Origin: Acidimicrobiales bacterium
GTDB lineage: Bacteria; Actinomycetota; Acidimicrobiia; Acidimicrobiales; UBA8190
Direction of reading: 5' to 3'
DNA: 64,000 nucleotides
Assembly: GCA_035531755.1 (NCBI GenBank)
Contig: DATKSK010000068.1
Span: forward strand, 34,538 to 98,537
Within the stretch, counting starts at the first letter, position 1, and every line of letters begins with the position of its first letter. This document shows, piece after piece, positions 31,413-39,609 of the stretch. The notes under the pieces are model-generated. The model saw only the letters and a program-made list of their open reading frames with translations, was not told the origin of the DNA and did not search any database. The translations under genes and the position numbers were made by a program.

Positions 31413-31988
31413 ATGGGACCTGCACAGGAGCCGGGACGGCCGACGGCACGGCGGGCGGCGCGGCCCGGGGCCGTCCTCCCCGGGCCCGTCCGGCAGAACG
31501 GCTATGTCGTGCGCCACCTGCAGCGCGCCGTCGACGCCTGGCTCGAGGCCGGTGTCGGTCCCTGGCTCGTGATGCCGCACATGAAGCAGACGGGCTCGCT
31601 CTACCGGGGACGGCCGACCGAGCCGGTGGTGTCCATCGCCTTCGCCAACTCGGGCGAGCTCCAGCTCGAGCTCATCGAGCAGGAGGACGACGCCCCCAGC
31701 ATCTACCGGGAGTTCCTCGACGCCGGCCGGGAGGGGTTCCACCACCTGGCCTGGTGGGCCGAGGACTTCGGGGCCGTGGCCCGGGCCGCCGGGGAGGCGG
31801 GCTGGCCGCTGGTGCACGCCGGCGACGGCGGAGGCATGGCGCAGTTCGCGTACTACGACACCGGCGGCGTCACGAGCACCGTGGTGGAGGTCATGGAGCT
31901 GACCGACGCCACCCGTTGGCTGGTCAGCACGGTGCGCGACGCCTCGGTCGGCTGGGACGGCTCCGACCCGGTCCGGAGCCTCTTCTGA
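31413..31988 (+). CDS. VOC-superfamily (glyoxalase-like) protein
   Basis: 191 aa. VRQNGYVVRHLQRAVDAWLEAGVGPWL is the start of a VOC domain, with ELQLELIEQEDDAPS, GREGFHHLAWWAEDF and VVEVMELTDATRW supplying likely metal ligands (His, Glu). The module resembles methylmalonyl-CoA epimerase or ketosteroid-processing VOC proteins of actinobacteria. The GC-rich N-terminal 25 residues before VRQNGYV are Arg/Pro-rich. ATG 31413 is taken because the divergent gene starts at 31388; a later start is possible. Confidence 0.78.
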   Translation: MGPAQEPGRPTARRAARPGAVLPGPVRQNGYVVRHLQRAVDAWLEAGVGPWLVMPHMKQTGSLYRGRPTEPVVSIAFANSGELQLELIEQEDDAPSIYREFLDAGREGFHHLAWWAEDFGAVARAAGEAGWPLVHAGDGGGMAQFAYYDTGGVTSTVVEVMELTDATRWLVSTVRDASVGWDGSDPVRSLF

Positions 31989-32080
31989 CTCCCGGCCGTC
32001 TCCACCCCGTGCCGGGGGTCGGAGTTATGGCAGGATCACGCCGGTCCTCGCCAGGCCGGCGGGGTCGGAGGGGGTGTGCG

Positions 32081-32701
32081 ATGGAGATCGCGGTCGTGGG
32101 AGCGGGCGTCGGCCGGACGGGGACGCATTCGCTGAAGCTGGCGCTCGAGCAGCTGCTGGGGGGCCCGTGCCACCACATGATCGAGATGATGGGCGATCCC
32201 AGCCAGATCCCCGCCTGGACCGACGCCATCGACGGCAAGCCCGTCGACTGGTCGGAGATGCTGGCGCGCTACCGGGCCATCGTGGACTGGCCGGGTGGCT
32301 CGTTCTGGCCGGAGCTGTCCGGCGCCTTCCCCGACGCCCTCGTGCTGCTGTCGGTGCGCGACCCCGATGTCTGGTACCGCAGCGCCGCCAACACCATCTT
32401 CCTGGCATTCGACCAGGTGCCCCCGGAGCTCGCGCCGTGGATGGAGGCGGTGCGCCGCCTGCTGCGCGACCGGTTCAGTGACAAGTTCGACGACCCGACG
32501 GCCATGATGGACGCCTTCGCGCGCCACAACGACGCCGTGCGCGCCGCCGTCCCCGCCGGCCGCCTGCTGGAGTGGTCCCCCGAGGACGGCTGGGGCCCGA
32601 TCTGCGAGCGGTTGGGGTTGGCGGTCCCCGCCGAGCCGTTCCCCCTCACCAACTCGACGGCCGAATTCCGCGAGATGCTGGGCCTGGCCCCGCTCAGCTA
32701 G
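32081..32701 (+). CDS. Sulfotransferase_4-family protein
   Basis: 206 aa. The N-terminus IAVVGAGVGRTGTHSLKLALEQLLGGPCHHM is the PAPS-binding loop of the Sulfotransfer_4 group (GxGRTGTxSL). ALVLLSVRDPDVWYRSAANTI is the 3'-phosphate region, and the C-terminus GWGPICERLGLAVPAEPFPLTN matches the usual family ending. This group is short and has few studied members. It starts at ATG 32081 after a GGAGGGGG stretch. Second sulfotransferase in 4 kb. Confidence 0.82.
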   Translation: MEIAVVGAGVGRTGTHSLKLALEQLLGGPCHHMIEMMGDPSQIPAWTDAIDGKPVDWSEMLARYRAIVDWPGGSFWPELSGAFPDALVLLSVRDPDVWYRSAANTIFLAFDQVPPELAPWMEAVRRLLRDRFSDKFDDPTAMMDAFARHNDAVRAAVPAGRLLEWSPEDGWGPICERLGLAVPAEPFPLTNSTAEFREMLGLAPLS

Positions 32702-32713
32702 ACAGCAGAGCGA

Positions 32714-32751
32714 CACCGGCGAGTCGGCACCGGCGAGTCGGCACCGGCGAG
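32714..32751. repeat. 14-bp tandem repeat, 2.8 copies
   Basis: CACCGGCGAGTCGG at 32714 and 32728, with most of a third copy at 32742. It begins 12 bp after a stop codon. Confidence 0.9.
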
Positions 32752-32797
32752 CTTTGATCGGGCCCGGCGTCGGCCGCCGGGCACGGAAGGGGGATGC

Positions 32798-33574
32798 ATG
32801 GCCGTTCGGTACGCGGCGAGGAGCCCGGAGCAGCTGCGCAGCCGGGAGGTCGAGAAGACCTCGGTCGGCGCCTGGTCCACCGTACTGGTCGCCACCTTCG
32901 AGACGGATCCCGACGTCCTGGCCTCGGTGCTCCCCCAGCCCCTGGAGCCATCGTCCCGGCCGCTCGCCAAGGCCACCTTCGCCAGCGTCGACATCCCGGG
33001 CCTGCCGACCTTCGGGGCCGGGAGCGTCTCCGTGCAGTGCATGCACGAGGGCACCGTCGGCTACTACTGCCTGGTGATGCCCATGAGCACCGAGCAGTCG
33101 GTCATCGGCGGCCGCGAGACGTTCGGGGAGCCCAAGAAGATCGGCCAGGTCACCGTGACCGTCGACGGCGACGACGTGCGGGGCACCATGGGTCGGATGG
33201 GCGTCACCTTCGCCGAGTTCACCGGCCGCGTCACGAGGGAGCTCGACGTGCCCCCGGTCGAGACACGCACCGACTTCTACTTCAAGGCCCTCCCCGCCCC
33301 CGACGGCAAGGGACTCGACGCCGACCCCAGCCTCGTCTACTGCACCCGCGAGGAGACCGTGCGGTGGGTGAAGGCGTGCGAGGGCGAGCTCGTGCTGCGC
33401 GAGTCGCGCGTCGACCCGGTTGCCGACCTCCCGGTCCGGGCACTCACCGACGTGACCGTCGGGGAGCGCAATTCCATCCAGCGGGGGCGGATCCACTCGA
33501 CGGTCCCGGCGGCGTGGATCGTGCCGTTCATGCACCAGCGCTACGACGACCTGTCCCCGCTGGGCGAGGGCTGA
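32798..33574 (+). CDS. Acetoacetate-decarboxylase-family protein
   Basis: 258 aa. The Schiff-base Lys motif is GEPKKIGQV, preceded by GYYCLVMPMSTEQSVIGGRETFG; PLAKATFASVDIPGLPTFG contains the Asp/Tyr region of the family, and the C-terminus has TVGERNSIQRGRI. The family decarboxylates beta-keto acids or acts as an aldolase-dehydratase. Length is typical. It stands at the head of a plus-strand run with an SDR and an amidohydrolase, which suggests catabolism of a ketoacid or ring-cleavage product. Confidence 0.85.
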   Translation: MAVRYAARSPEQLRSREVEKTSVGAWSTVLVATFETDPDVLASVLPQPLEPSSRPLAKATFASVDIPGLPTFGAGSVSVQCMHEGTVGYYCLVMPMSTEQSVIGGRETFGEPKKIGQVTVTVDGDDVRGTMGRMGVTFAEFTGRVTRELDVPPVETRTDFYFKALPAPDGKGLDADPSLVYCTREETVRWVKACEGELVLRESRVDPVADLPVRALTDVTVGERNSIQRGRIHSTVPAAWIVPFMHQRYDDLSPLGEG

Positions 33575-33603
33575 CGGGCCGATGCGGGTCCACGGAGCGG
33601 GCC

Positions 33604-33645
33604 CGACGACGGCACGGTCGACGACGGCACGGCCGACGACGCAGG
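33604..33645. repeat. 15-bp tandem repeat, 2.6 copies
   Basis: CGACGACGGCACGGT at 33604 and CGACGACGGCACGGC at 33619, then a partial copy at 33634. It fills the gap before the SDR gene. Confidence 0.85.
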
Positions 33646-33658
33646 CGGGCTGACGGCG

Positions 33659-34528
33659 ATGGACTACGAGGACAAGGTGGCCGTGGTCACGGGCGGCGCC
33701 GGCGGCATCGGCCGGGGGCTCGTGCACGCGCTGCTCGACCGGGGGGCGCGTGTGGTCGTCGCCGACGTGGAAGAGGGCGCGCTCGACATCGCCGTGCGCG
33801 AGTGCACGGCGCGCGGCGCGGTGCGCGGGGTGCGCACCGACGTGGCCGACACCGCCTCGGTCGAGGCCCTCGCCGACGACGTCTACACCACCGAGGGCCG
33901 CTGCGATCTGCTGTTCGCCAACGCCGGGGTCACCTCGGGGGGAGGCGGCCTGCCGTGGGAGCAGGAGATCAACGACTGGCGGTGGTGCTTCTCGGTGAAC
34001 GTCTTCGGGGTGGCCGCCACCGTGCTCACCTTCCTGCCCCGCATGCTCGACGCCGGCGCGCCGGCCGACGTCGTGGCCACCTCGTCGGGCGACGGGGGCG
34101 TGGCCCCGGTGCCCCACGCCAGCGTGTACGCCGCGTCCAAGGCCGCCGTGAGCTGCTTCATCGAGGCCGTGGCCCACCAGCTCCGTACAGTCGGCGCTCC
34201 GGTCGACGCCCACGTCTTCTACCCCGGTGGCGGGCTCCTCGACACCGGCCTGTGGACCGCGGCGCGCAACCGGCCGCCCGAGTTCGAGCGCGTGCGGCCC
34301 CGCAAGCCGGCACCCGGCACGACCTTCGCCGAGTTCAAGTCCCAGCTCGAAGCGGCCGGGCTCCCGGCCACGGTCGTCGACCTCGACCGGCTCGGGACCA
34401 AGGTCCTGGAGGACCTCGACGAGGGGCGCTACGTCCTGGGACCGGACGCGGCGCGCTTCGGGCCCCTGCTGCACCGCCGGGCCGACGCCATCGCCGGCGG
34501 GGAGCTGCCCCCGACGCTGCTGCACTGA
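33659..34528 (+). CDS. Short-chain dehydrogenase/reductase
   Basis: 289 aa SDR with VVTGGAGGIGRGL, VVVADVEEGALD (Asp after beta-2, which favours NAD), RTDVAD, LLFANAGVTSGGG (ANAG variant of NNAG), TSSGDGGVAP and SVYAASKAAV (Tyr-x3-Lys). It ends with a 60-residue C-terminal extension beyond the usual Rossmann fold. Probably part of the same catabolic run as the acetoacetate-decarboxylase-like gene and the amidohydrolase. Confidence 0.86.
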   Translation: MDYEDKVAVVTGGAGGIGRGLVHALLDRGARVVVADVEEGALDIAVRECTARGAVRGVRTDVADTASVEALADDVYTTEGRCDLLFANAGVTSGGGGLPWEQEINDWRWCFSVNVFGVAATVLTFLPRMLDAGAPADVVATSSGDGGVAPVPHASVYAASKAAVSCFIEAVAHQLRTVGAPVDAHVFYPGGGLLDTGLWTAARNRPPEFERVRPRKPAPGTTFAEFKSQLEAAGLPATVVDLDRLGTKVLEDLDEGRYVLGPDAARFGPLLHRRADAIAGGELPPTLLH

Positions 34529-34530
34529 AC

Positions 34531-34634
34531 GCCCGTTGCACCGAGACACTGCGCACGCAACGCCTGTGCGCCGAGACACTGCGCACCGAGCATCTGTGCG
34601 CCGAGACACTGCGCACCGAACGCCTGTGCGCCGA
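34531..34634. repeat. 30-bp tandem repeat, 3.5 copies
   Basis: Copies begin at 34531, 34561, 34591 and 34621. They share GCGCCGAGACACTGCGCACC with few changes. The array spans the whole gap between the SDR stop and the amidohydrolase ribosome-binding site (GGAG at 34637). Confidence 0.92.
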
Positions 34635-34646
34635 CTGGAGCCCGGT

Positions 34647-35870
34647 ATGGAGAACCGCTACACGGTCATCTCGTCCGACACCCACTGCGGGGCCGACGTC
34701 ACGGACTACCGGCCGTACCTGGCGTCTCGGTTCCACGACGAGTTCGACGCCTGGGCCGCCACCTACGAGGTACCCTTCGCCGACCTGCGCGCCCCCACCG
34801 CCTACCGCAGCTGGGACTCCGACCGGCGCATGGCCGAGCACGAGTCCGACGGCATCGTGGCCGAGGTCCTCTTCCCCAACACGGTCCCGCCGTTCTTCGA
34901 GGAGGGCAACCTGGTGGCGCTGCCCCCGGGCGAAGCCGACTACGAGCGGCGCTGGGCGGGCGTGCAGGCCCACAACCGCTGGCTCGCCGACTTCTGCGCG
35001 GCGGTACCGGGCCGGCGGGCCGGCGTCGTCCAGGTCTTCGTCAACCGGCTCGAGGACGCCCTGGCGGAGGTGTCGTGGGCGGCGGAGCACGTCGACGTCT
35101 TCGGGGGCGTCCTCCTGCCGTCGATCCCGCCGGGTTCCGACCTCCCCCCCCTGTACGACCCGCACTACGACCCGCTGTGGCGCCGCTGCGAGGAGCTCGG
35201 CGCCGTGGTCAACGTGCACGCCGGCGCGGGACTGCCGGCCTACGGGGAGCTCGAGATCGCCCGGGCCATCATGCTGGTGGAGCTGCCCTGGTTCAGCCAC
35301 CGGGCGCTGTGGCACCTCATCTTCGGCGGTGTGCTGGAGCGCTTCCCCGCCCTGAAGGTGGCCCTCACCGAGCAGGGCGTGGCGTGGCTGCCGCGCGGGC
35401 TCGAGACCCTCGACTGGTTCTACGGCCGCATGGTCCACGGCGGGGCGGCCGAGGCCCTGTACTTCGGCGCCGCCGCCAAGGGCATGTCGATGAAGCCGTC
35501 GGAGTACTTCGCCCGCAACGTGTGGGTGGGCGCCTCGTTCCTGCGGTCGTCGGAGTCCGCCCTGCGGCCCGGGTTCGGCCCCGACCGCATCATGTGGGGC
35601 GACGACTACCCCCACTCCGAGGGGACGTGGCCCTTCAGCCGCGAGGCCCTGCGCGTCGCCTTCGCCGGCGAGGACCCCGAGGTCGTGCAGCGCTGCGTCG
35701 GGGCCAACGCCGCCGCCCTGTACGGCTTCGACCTCGACGCCCTCGCCCCCCTGGCGGCGCGGTTCGGGCCGCTCGTCGACGAGATCGCCGTGCCCATCGA
35801 CGCCGGTGACTACCCGGTGGCGTCCACCTCCAACGCCTTCGACACCACCCAGGTGCTCCGGGCCTGGTAG
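34647..35870 (+). CDS. Amidohydrolase_2-family protein
   Basis: 407 aa from ATG 34647 (GGAG 6 bp upstream). The N-terminal metal motif is ISSDTHCGAD (D-x-H instead of H-x-H), then VVNVHAGAG, the LTEQGVAWLPRGLETLDWFY block and MWGDDYPHSEGTWP with the Asp ligand. This is the 2-amino-3-carboxymuconate-semialdehyde decarboxylase-like branch found in aromatic and steroid degradation. The C-terminus folds back with CVGANAAALYGFDLDAL. A homologue is encoded tail to tail 6 bp away at 35877-37133. Confidence 0.87.
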   Translation: MENRYTVISSDTHCGADVTDYRPYLASRFHDEFDAWAATYEVPFADLRAPTAYRSWDSDRRMAEHESDGIVAEVLFPNTVPPFFEEGNLVALPPGEADYERRWAGVQAHNRWLADFCAAVPGRRAGVVQVFVNRLEDALAEVSWAAEHVDVFGGVLLPSIPPGSDLPPLYDPHYDPLWRRCEELGAVVNVHAGAGLPAYGELEIARAIMLVELPWFSHRALWHLIFGGVLERFPALKVALTEQGVAWLPRGLETLDWFYGRMVHGGAAEALYFGAAAKGMSMKPSEYFARNVWVGASFLRSSESALRPGFGPDRIMWGDDYPHSEGTWPFSREALRVAFAGEDPEVVQRCVGANAAALYGFDLDALAPLAARFGPLVDEIAVPIDAGDYPVASTSNAFDTTQVLRAW

Positions 35871-35876
35871 CTCCGG

Positions 35877-37133
35877 TCAGCGGGTGGGCGTGATGCCATA
35901 CTCCGCCAGCCACCACTTCGCCGACGCCGCCGCGCCCGGGTCCGCCGCCAGCGCCGGGTCCTGGCCGAGGTCGTGCGGCGTCGGGCCGATGCGGTCGGCC
36001 ACCGGCTGCAGGGCCTCGAGGTCGAAACCGTAGACCCGGGCGGCGGTGGCCCCGAGCAGCTGCTTGGTCTCGTCGACGGGCACGTCGCAGAAGTCGGCCT
36101 TCAGCTTGGCGGCGGTGTTCGGCCACGAGCCCTCGGGGTGCGGGTAGTCGGTCCCCCACATCACGGCGTCGAGGCCCAGGACGTGGCGCCGGCGGATCTC
36201 CTCCTTCGACATGGTCGACGCCCCCGCGAAGAGGTTGGTGCCGAAGTACTCCGACGGCAGCTTGGAGATCTTGCCCTCCAGCATCGCCGCCATCTTCTTG
36301 GTGGTGTGCCCCCCGCCCATGTACTGGTCCCACTTCCACTTGGAGTCGGCGACCCAGTAGGCGGCGGCTTCGGTGACCACGAACATGAGCCCGGGGTGCC
36401 GCTCGAAGGCCCCGGAGAACAGCAGGTGCCACGACGGGCGCGCCGCCCACCACACCACCTCGGCCAGGTAGATGCCGAGGTGCCCGTTGTACTCCTCCTG
36501 CGGTGCCTCCCCCGAGTGGGTGTGCACGGGAAGGTGCCCGGCCGCGCACGCCGCCCAGAAGGGCTCGTACACCTCGCTGCTGTAGGGCGGGCGGTCCCGC
36601 CACATCGTGGGGATCATGACCCCGCGGATGCCGGGCTGCTCGGCGGCCCACTCCGCCTCCTGCACGGCCCGCGCCGGGTCGTGGCACAGCGGCACCAGCG
36701 CGATGCCGGCCCGGCGCTCGGGGCTGGTGGCGCACAGCTCGGCCAGGAACCGGTTGTGCGCCCGGGCCCCGGCGAAGGCGAGGTCGGGGTCGTCGATCTC
36801 CCCCGCCGACAGCCCGGCGCCGAACGGCGGCGAGCCCATCCCGGTGATGGCGTCGGCGTCGGCGAAGAGCACGTCGGCCGCCACGCCGTCCTCGTCGAGC
36901 TCCCGGTCGCGCACCGCCGGGTCGTACGCCCCCCGGAGGCCGTCCGCGTTGGAGGTCTCCCATCCCATGATGAACTCGAAGTTCGTCTCGAGCTTCACGG
37001 CGCGCTCCGCCTCCTTGCGGGCCACCCACTCGTCGAAGGCGGGGTGCAGGCGCGACTCCAGGTACGGCCGGTAGTCGGCCAGGGGGAGGCCGCAGTGGCC
37101 GTCGGCGGAGATGATCACGTAGTGCTCGGACAC
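35877..37133 (-). CDS. Amidohydrolase_2-family protein
   Basis: 418 aa from GTG 37133 (GAGGAGG upstream). It shares its architecture with the converging gene: IISADGHCGLPLADYRPYLESRLH, PVHTHSGEAPQEEYNG, FVVTEAAAYWVADSKWKWD, MWGTDYPHPEGSWPN and LLGATAARVYGFDLEAL. The metal motif is again D-x-H. The pair probably arose by inverted duplication and then diverged. Substrate unknown; ring-cleavage acids or xenobiotics fit the context. Confidence 0.87.
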   Translation of the reverse strand: MSEHYVIISADGHCGLPLADYRPYLESRLHPAFDEWVARKEAERAVKLETNFEFIMGWETSNADGLRGAYDPAVRDRELDEDGVAADVLFADADAITGMGSPPFGAGLSAGEIDDPDLAFAGARAHNRFLAELCATSPERRAGIALVPLCHDPARAVQEAEWAAEQPGIRGVMIPTMWRDRPPYSSEVYEPFWAACAAGHLPVHTHSGEAPQEEYNGHLGIYLAEVVWWAARPSWHLLFSGAFERHPGLMFVVTEAAAYWVADSKWKWDQYMGGGHTTKKMAAMLEGKISKLPSEYFGTNLFAGASTMSKEEIRRRHVLGLDAVMWGTDYPHPEGSWPNTAAKLKADFCDVPVDETKQLLGATAARVYGFDLEALQPVADRIGPTPHDLGQDPALAADPGAAASAKWWLAEYGITPTR

Positions 37134-37214
37134 GGCAACCCTCCTCGTGGACACACGACCGTCACCCGACACAGTGTCGCCGACGGGCCCCACCTCGGCA
37201 GCCGGTGCGGGGCA

Positions 37215-38144
37215 TCAGCCGAAACGGAACCCGACACCGGTGAGCTCCTCGGACACGTCCCACAGGCGCCGGGCGGTGTCGGTGTCCCGGGCGGCCCGGA
37301 CGAACGGGACCTGCTTCGGGTGCCCCCGCATGCCGAAGAGGGCGTCGGGGCCGAAGTACCGGCCGCCCTCGACGCCGGCCGCGGTGGCGCCGTAGAGGCT
37401 CGGCAGGGCCCCGGCCGCCGCGCTCTGGGCGAACACGGTGTTGGCGAGGTCGTTGCCGCGCTCCATGAGCCGCGACCCGGTCATGCGCGGTCCGACGCGC
37501 TGGAGGTTGGTGGCGGCGTAGCCGGGGTGCGACGCCACGCTGACCAGGTCCGCGCCGGCGTCGGTCGCCCGCCGGTGCAGCTCCAGCGTGAACAGCTGGT
37601 TGGCCAGCTTCGCCTGGGCGTAGGCGCTCCACTTGCCGTAGTGGCGCACACCCTGCAGGTCGTCGAACCGGATGCGGCCGATGCGCGCCACCTCGCTGCT
37701 GAGCGTCACGACCCGGGCCCCCGGACGGGCGAGGAGGGTGTCGAGCACCAGGCCGGTGAGGGCGAAGTGGCCGAGGTGATTGGTGCCGAACTGCATCTCG
37801 AACCCGTCCGCGGTCTCCCGCCGGGGGATGGCCATGACCCCGGCGTTGTTGACCAGGACGTCCAGACCGTCGAGCTCGGCGTGCAGCGCATCGGCGCACG
37901 CCCGGACCGACGACAGGTCGGCGAGGTCGAGCAGCTGGAGCCGCACGTCGGCGGCTGGCACCGCCGCCCGGATGCGGTCCACGGCGGTGCCACCCCTGGC
38001 CTCGTCCCGGCAGGCGAGGACGACCCGGGCGCCCGCCCGGGCCAGGGCCATCGCCGTCTCGAAGCCCAGGCCGCTGTTGGCCCCGGTGACCACGGCGGTA
38101 CGGCCGGCGAGCGGCGGGATGTCGTCGGTGGTCCACCGGGCCAT
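37215..38144 (-). CDS. Short-chain dehydrogenase (retinol-dehydrogenase/oxidoreductase type)
   Basis: 309 aa from ATG 38144. Motifs are VVTGANSGLGFETA, VVLACRDEARG (Arg for NADP), LDLADLSSVRA, VLVNNAGVMAIP, FGTNHLGHFALTG, VTLSSEVARIG and YAQAKLANQLF (Tyr-x3-Lys). This NHLGHF form is typical of the protochlorophyllide-reductase-like SDR group. The substrate is likely a lipophilic alcohol or ketone. It is the only gene of its transcript; the 70-bp gap to the amidohydrolase shows nothing special. Confidence 0.88.
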   Translation of the reverse strand: MARWTTDDIPPLAGRTAVVTGANSGLGFETAMALARAGARVVLACRDEARGGTAVDRIRAAVPAADVRLQLLDLADLSSVRACADALHAELDGLDVLVNNAGVMAIPRRETADGFEMQFGTNHLGHFALTGLVLDTLLARPGARVVTLSSEVARIGRIRFDDLQGVRHYGKWSAYAQAKLANQLFTLELHRRATDAGADLVSVASHPGYAATNLQRVGPRMTGSRLMERGNDLANTVFAQSAAAGALPSLYGATAAGVEGGRYFGPDALFGMRGHPKQVPFVRAARDTDTARRLWDVSEELTGVGFRFG

Positions 38145-38201
38145 GGACAGCGACCCTACGGGGACGGGGCCGGATCTTCCAGGCCGCCGGGCCGCCGGCG
38201 T

Positions 38202-38243
38202 CAGCCGGGCCCTGTCAGCCGGGCCCTGTGAGCCGGGCCCTGT
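38202..38243. repeat. 14-bp tandem repeat, three copies
   Basis: CAGCCGGGCCCTGT at 38202 and 38216, then GAGCCGGGCCCTGT at 38230. It lies 58 bp upstream of the SDR start, in the divergent gap to the CBS gene; I looked for the DosR-like box in that gap and did not find a convincing one. Confidence 0.9.
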
Positions 38244-38470
38244 CAGGGAGGGCCCTTCGGCACGCTCCGTAGTGTCCTGACGTCTATCCGCGCGTGAGTC
38301 CTTCGGCCCTGCCGTCGCCGCCGGCGGCGGCCCACGATGAGACCACGGCGGGGAGGAGGTCCCGCCGGGAGGAGCCGGCGCCAACCGGGGACCGGTCGGT
38401 GCCGGGGAGGCACCAGGCGCGTCGTGGGCACGCCACCAACGGCCCCGGGGGCGCCCGAGGAGGAGGACGC

Positions 38471-38911
38471 ATGTTGGTACGTGAGTTCATGCACAGCCCC
38501 GCCGTCACCACCGGCCCCGACGCGACGCTCGCCCACGCCGCCCGTGAGATGGACCGGTTCAACGTGGGATGCCTCGTCGTGGTCGCCGACGACGGCCACA
38601 TGATCGGCATCGTGACCGACCGCGACATCGCGGTGAAGGGGGTGGGCGGGGGCCATGACGCCGGGACCTCCGTGTCCACGGTGATGACCAAGAGTGTCGC
38701 CACGATCCAGGGCAACGCGCACATCTCCGAGGCCGCCAGCAAGATGGCGGTGTGGGGTGTCCGCCGGATGCCGGTCGTCGGCGTGTCCGGTGCGCTCGAA
38801 GGCGTGATCGCTCTCGACGACGTGACGACCGCCATGAGCGACGAGATCGGGTTCCTCCGCAGGACCGTCTCGGCGCAGACGAGCGGGGGGCGCGGCTGGG
38901 ACGAGCCGTGA
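38471..38911 (+). CDS. Tandem CBS-domain protein
   Basis: 146 aa from ATG 38471 with GGAGGAGGACGC just upstream. Two CBS motifs are visible: MHSPAVTTGPDATLAHAAREMDRFNVGCLVVVADDGHMIGIVTDRDIAVK (split here into its usual strand and helix blocks) and VMTKSVATIQGNAHISEAASKMAVWGVRRMPVV, with EGVIALDD at the end. Such pairs sense adenine nucleotides. Hrp1 (Rv2626c), a DosR-regulon protein, has the same layout. It is translationally coupled to the pseudo-receiver at 38908 (GTGA). Confidence 0.85.
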   Translation: MLVREFMHSPAVTTGPDATLAHAAREMDRFNVGCLVVVADDGHMIGIVTDRDIAVKGVGGGHDAGTSVSTVMTKSVATIQGNAHISEAASKMAVWGVRRMPVVGVSGALEGVIALDDVTTAMSDEIGFLRRTVSAQTSGGRGWDEP

Positions 38912-39414
38912 GGGACCACCCCAAGCTGCTCGGCAACGACTTCGCCCGCCGCTGGGACCGACGGGGGCCTGCCGACGGCCCGGACCGACCCCGGGTGCTC
39001 ATCGAGGAACCCGACATCGCCGAGGCCTTCGGCTGTTGGTGCCTCTTGGCCGACAACGGGTACGAGGTGTCGTGGTGCCCGGGGCCGGTGGGCCCGCCGA
39101 CCCGCGTGTGCCCGCTCGTGGCCACCGGGCACTGTGGGCTGGTTCAGCACGCCGACGTGGTGGTGTCGTCACTCGGGCTTCATCGGGAGGCGTCTCGGAT
39201 GGTGGTCGCGGCCCTCAGGCGCCGGCACCCGGAGACGCCGCTCGTCGTGCAATCCCCCCAGCAGTCCCTGGTGGTGCAACAGGCGCCCCGGTTCGAGGAG
39301 TCCTGGGGAGCCGTGCCGATGCCCGTGTCGTGTCGAACCCTGCTCGACTCGGTCGCGCTCGCCCTCGCCGGCCCCGTCGGAGCGCCACACGGCGATCGCA
39401 CCGTCGGCTGTTGA
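38908..39414 (+). CDS. Cys-rich pseudo-receiver paralogue
   Basis: 168 aa from GTG 38908, overlapping the CBS stop. It is a clear homologue of 3776-4294: NDFARRW, PRVLIEEPDIAEAF, NGYEVSWCPGPVGPP, ADVVVSSLGL, RRHPETPLVV, RTLLDSVAL. The phospho-Asp is again replaced by Ser, and C-x10-C-x7-C is kept (WCPGP..VCPLVATGHC). In this operon the partner is a CBS protein instead of a membrane protein. A common signalling role is inferred from the shared cysteines. Confidence 0.73.
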   Translation: MRDHPKLLGNDFARRWDRRGPADGPDRPRVLIEEPDIAEAFGCWCLLADNGYEVSWCPGPVGPPTRVCPLVATGHCGLVQHADVVVSSLGLHREASRMVVAALRRRHPETPLVVQSPQQSLVVQQAPRFEESWGAVPMPVSCRTLLDSVALALAGPVGAPHGDRTVGC

Positions 39415-39609
39415 AGGGCGCCGACGCGGCCCCGGACCGGACACTCCACGAGGTCCCCGCTGCCCGGTGCCGCCGCCCCTCGCCACCGGACCCCGGCGCG
39501 ACCCACGGGGAAAGCCCGAGCCGCCGACGCGCCACGCTCGGTGGCGATATGATCGCGGCCGACTTCAACGCCGACCAGGTCCTGGCGGCGTCCGTGGCGG
39601 GAGGGTGTC

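Noticed and set aside
32036..34609. An 857-codon minus-strand frame
   Set aside because: His/Gly/Asp-rich shadow opposite three well-identified plus-strand genes.
38340..38430. DosR-like box upstream of the CBS gene
   Set aside because: GGGACC at 38388 and GTCCC at 38359 do not give the 17-mer with the 20-bp spacer and -10 hexamer found at the five accepted sites.
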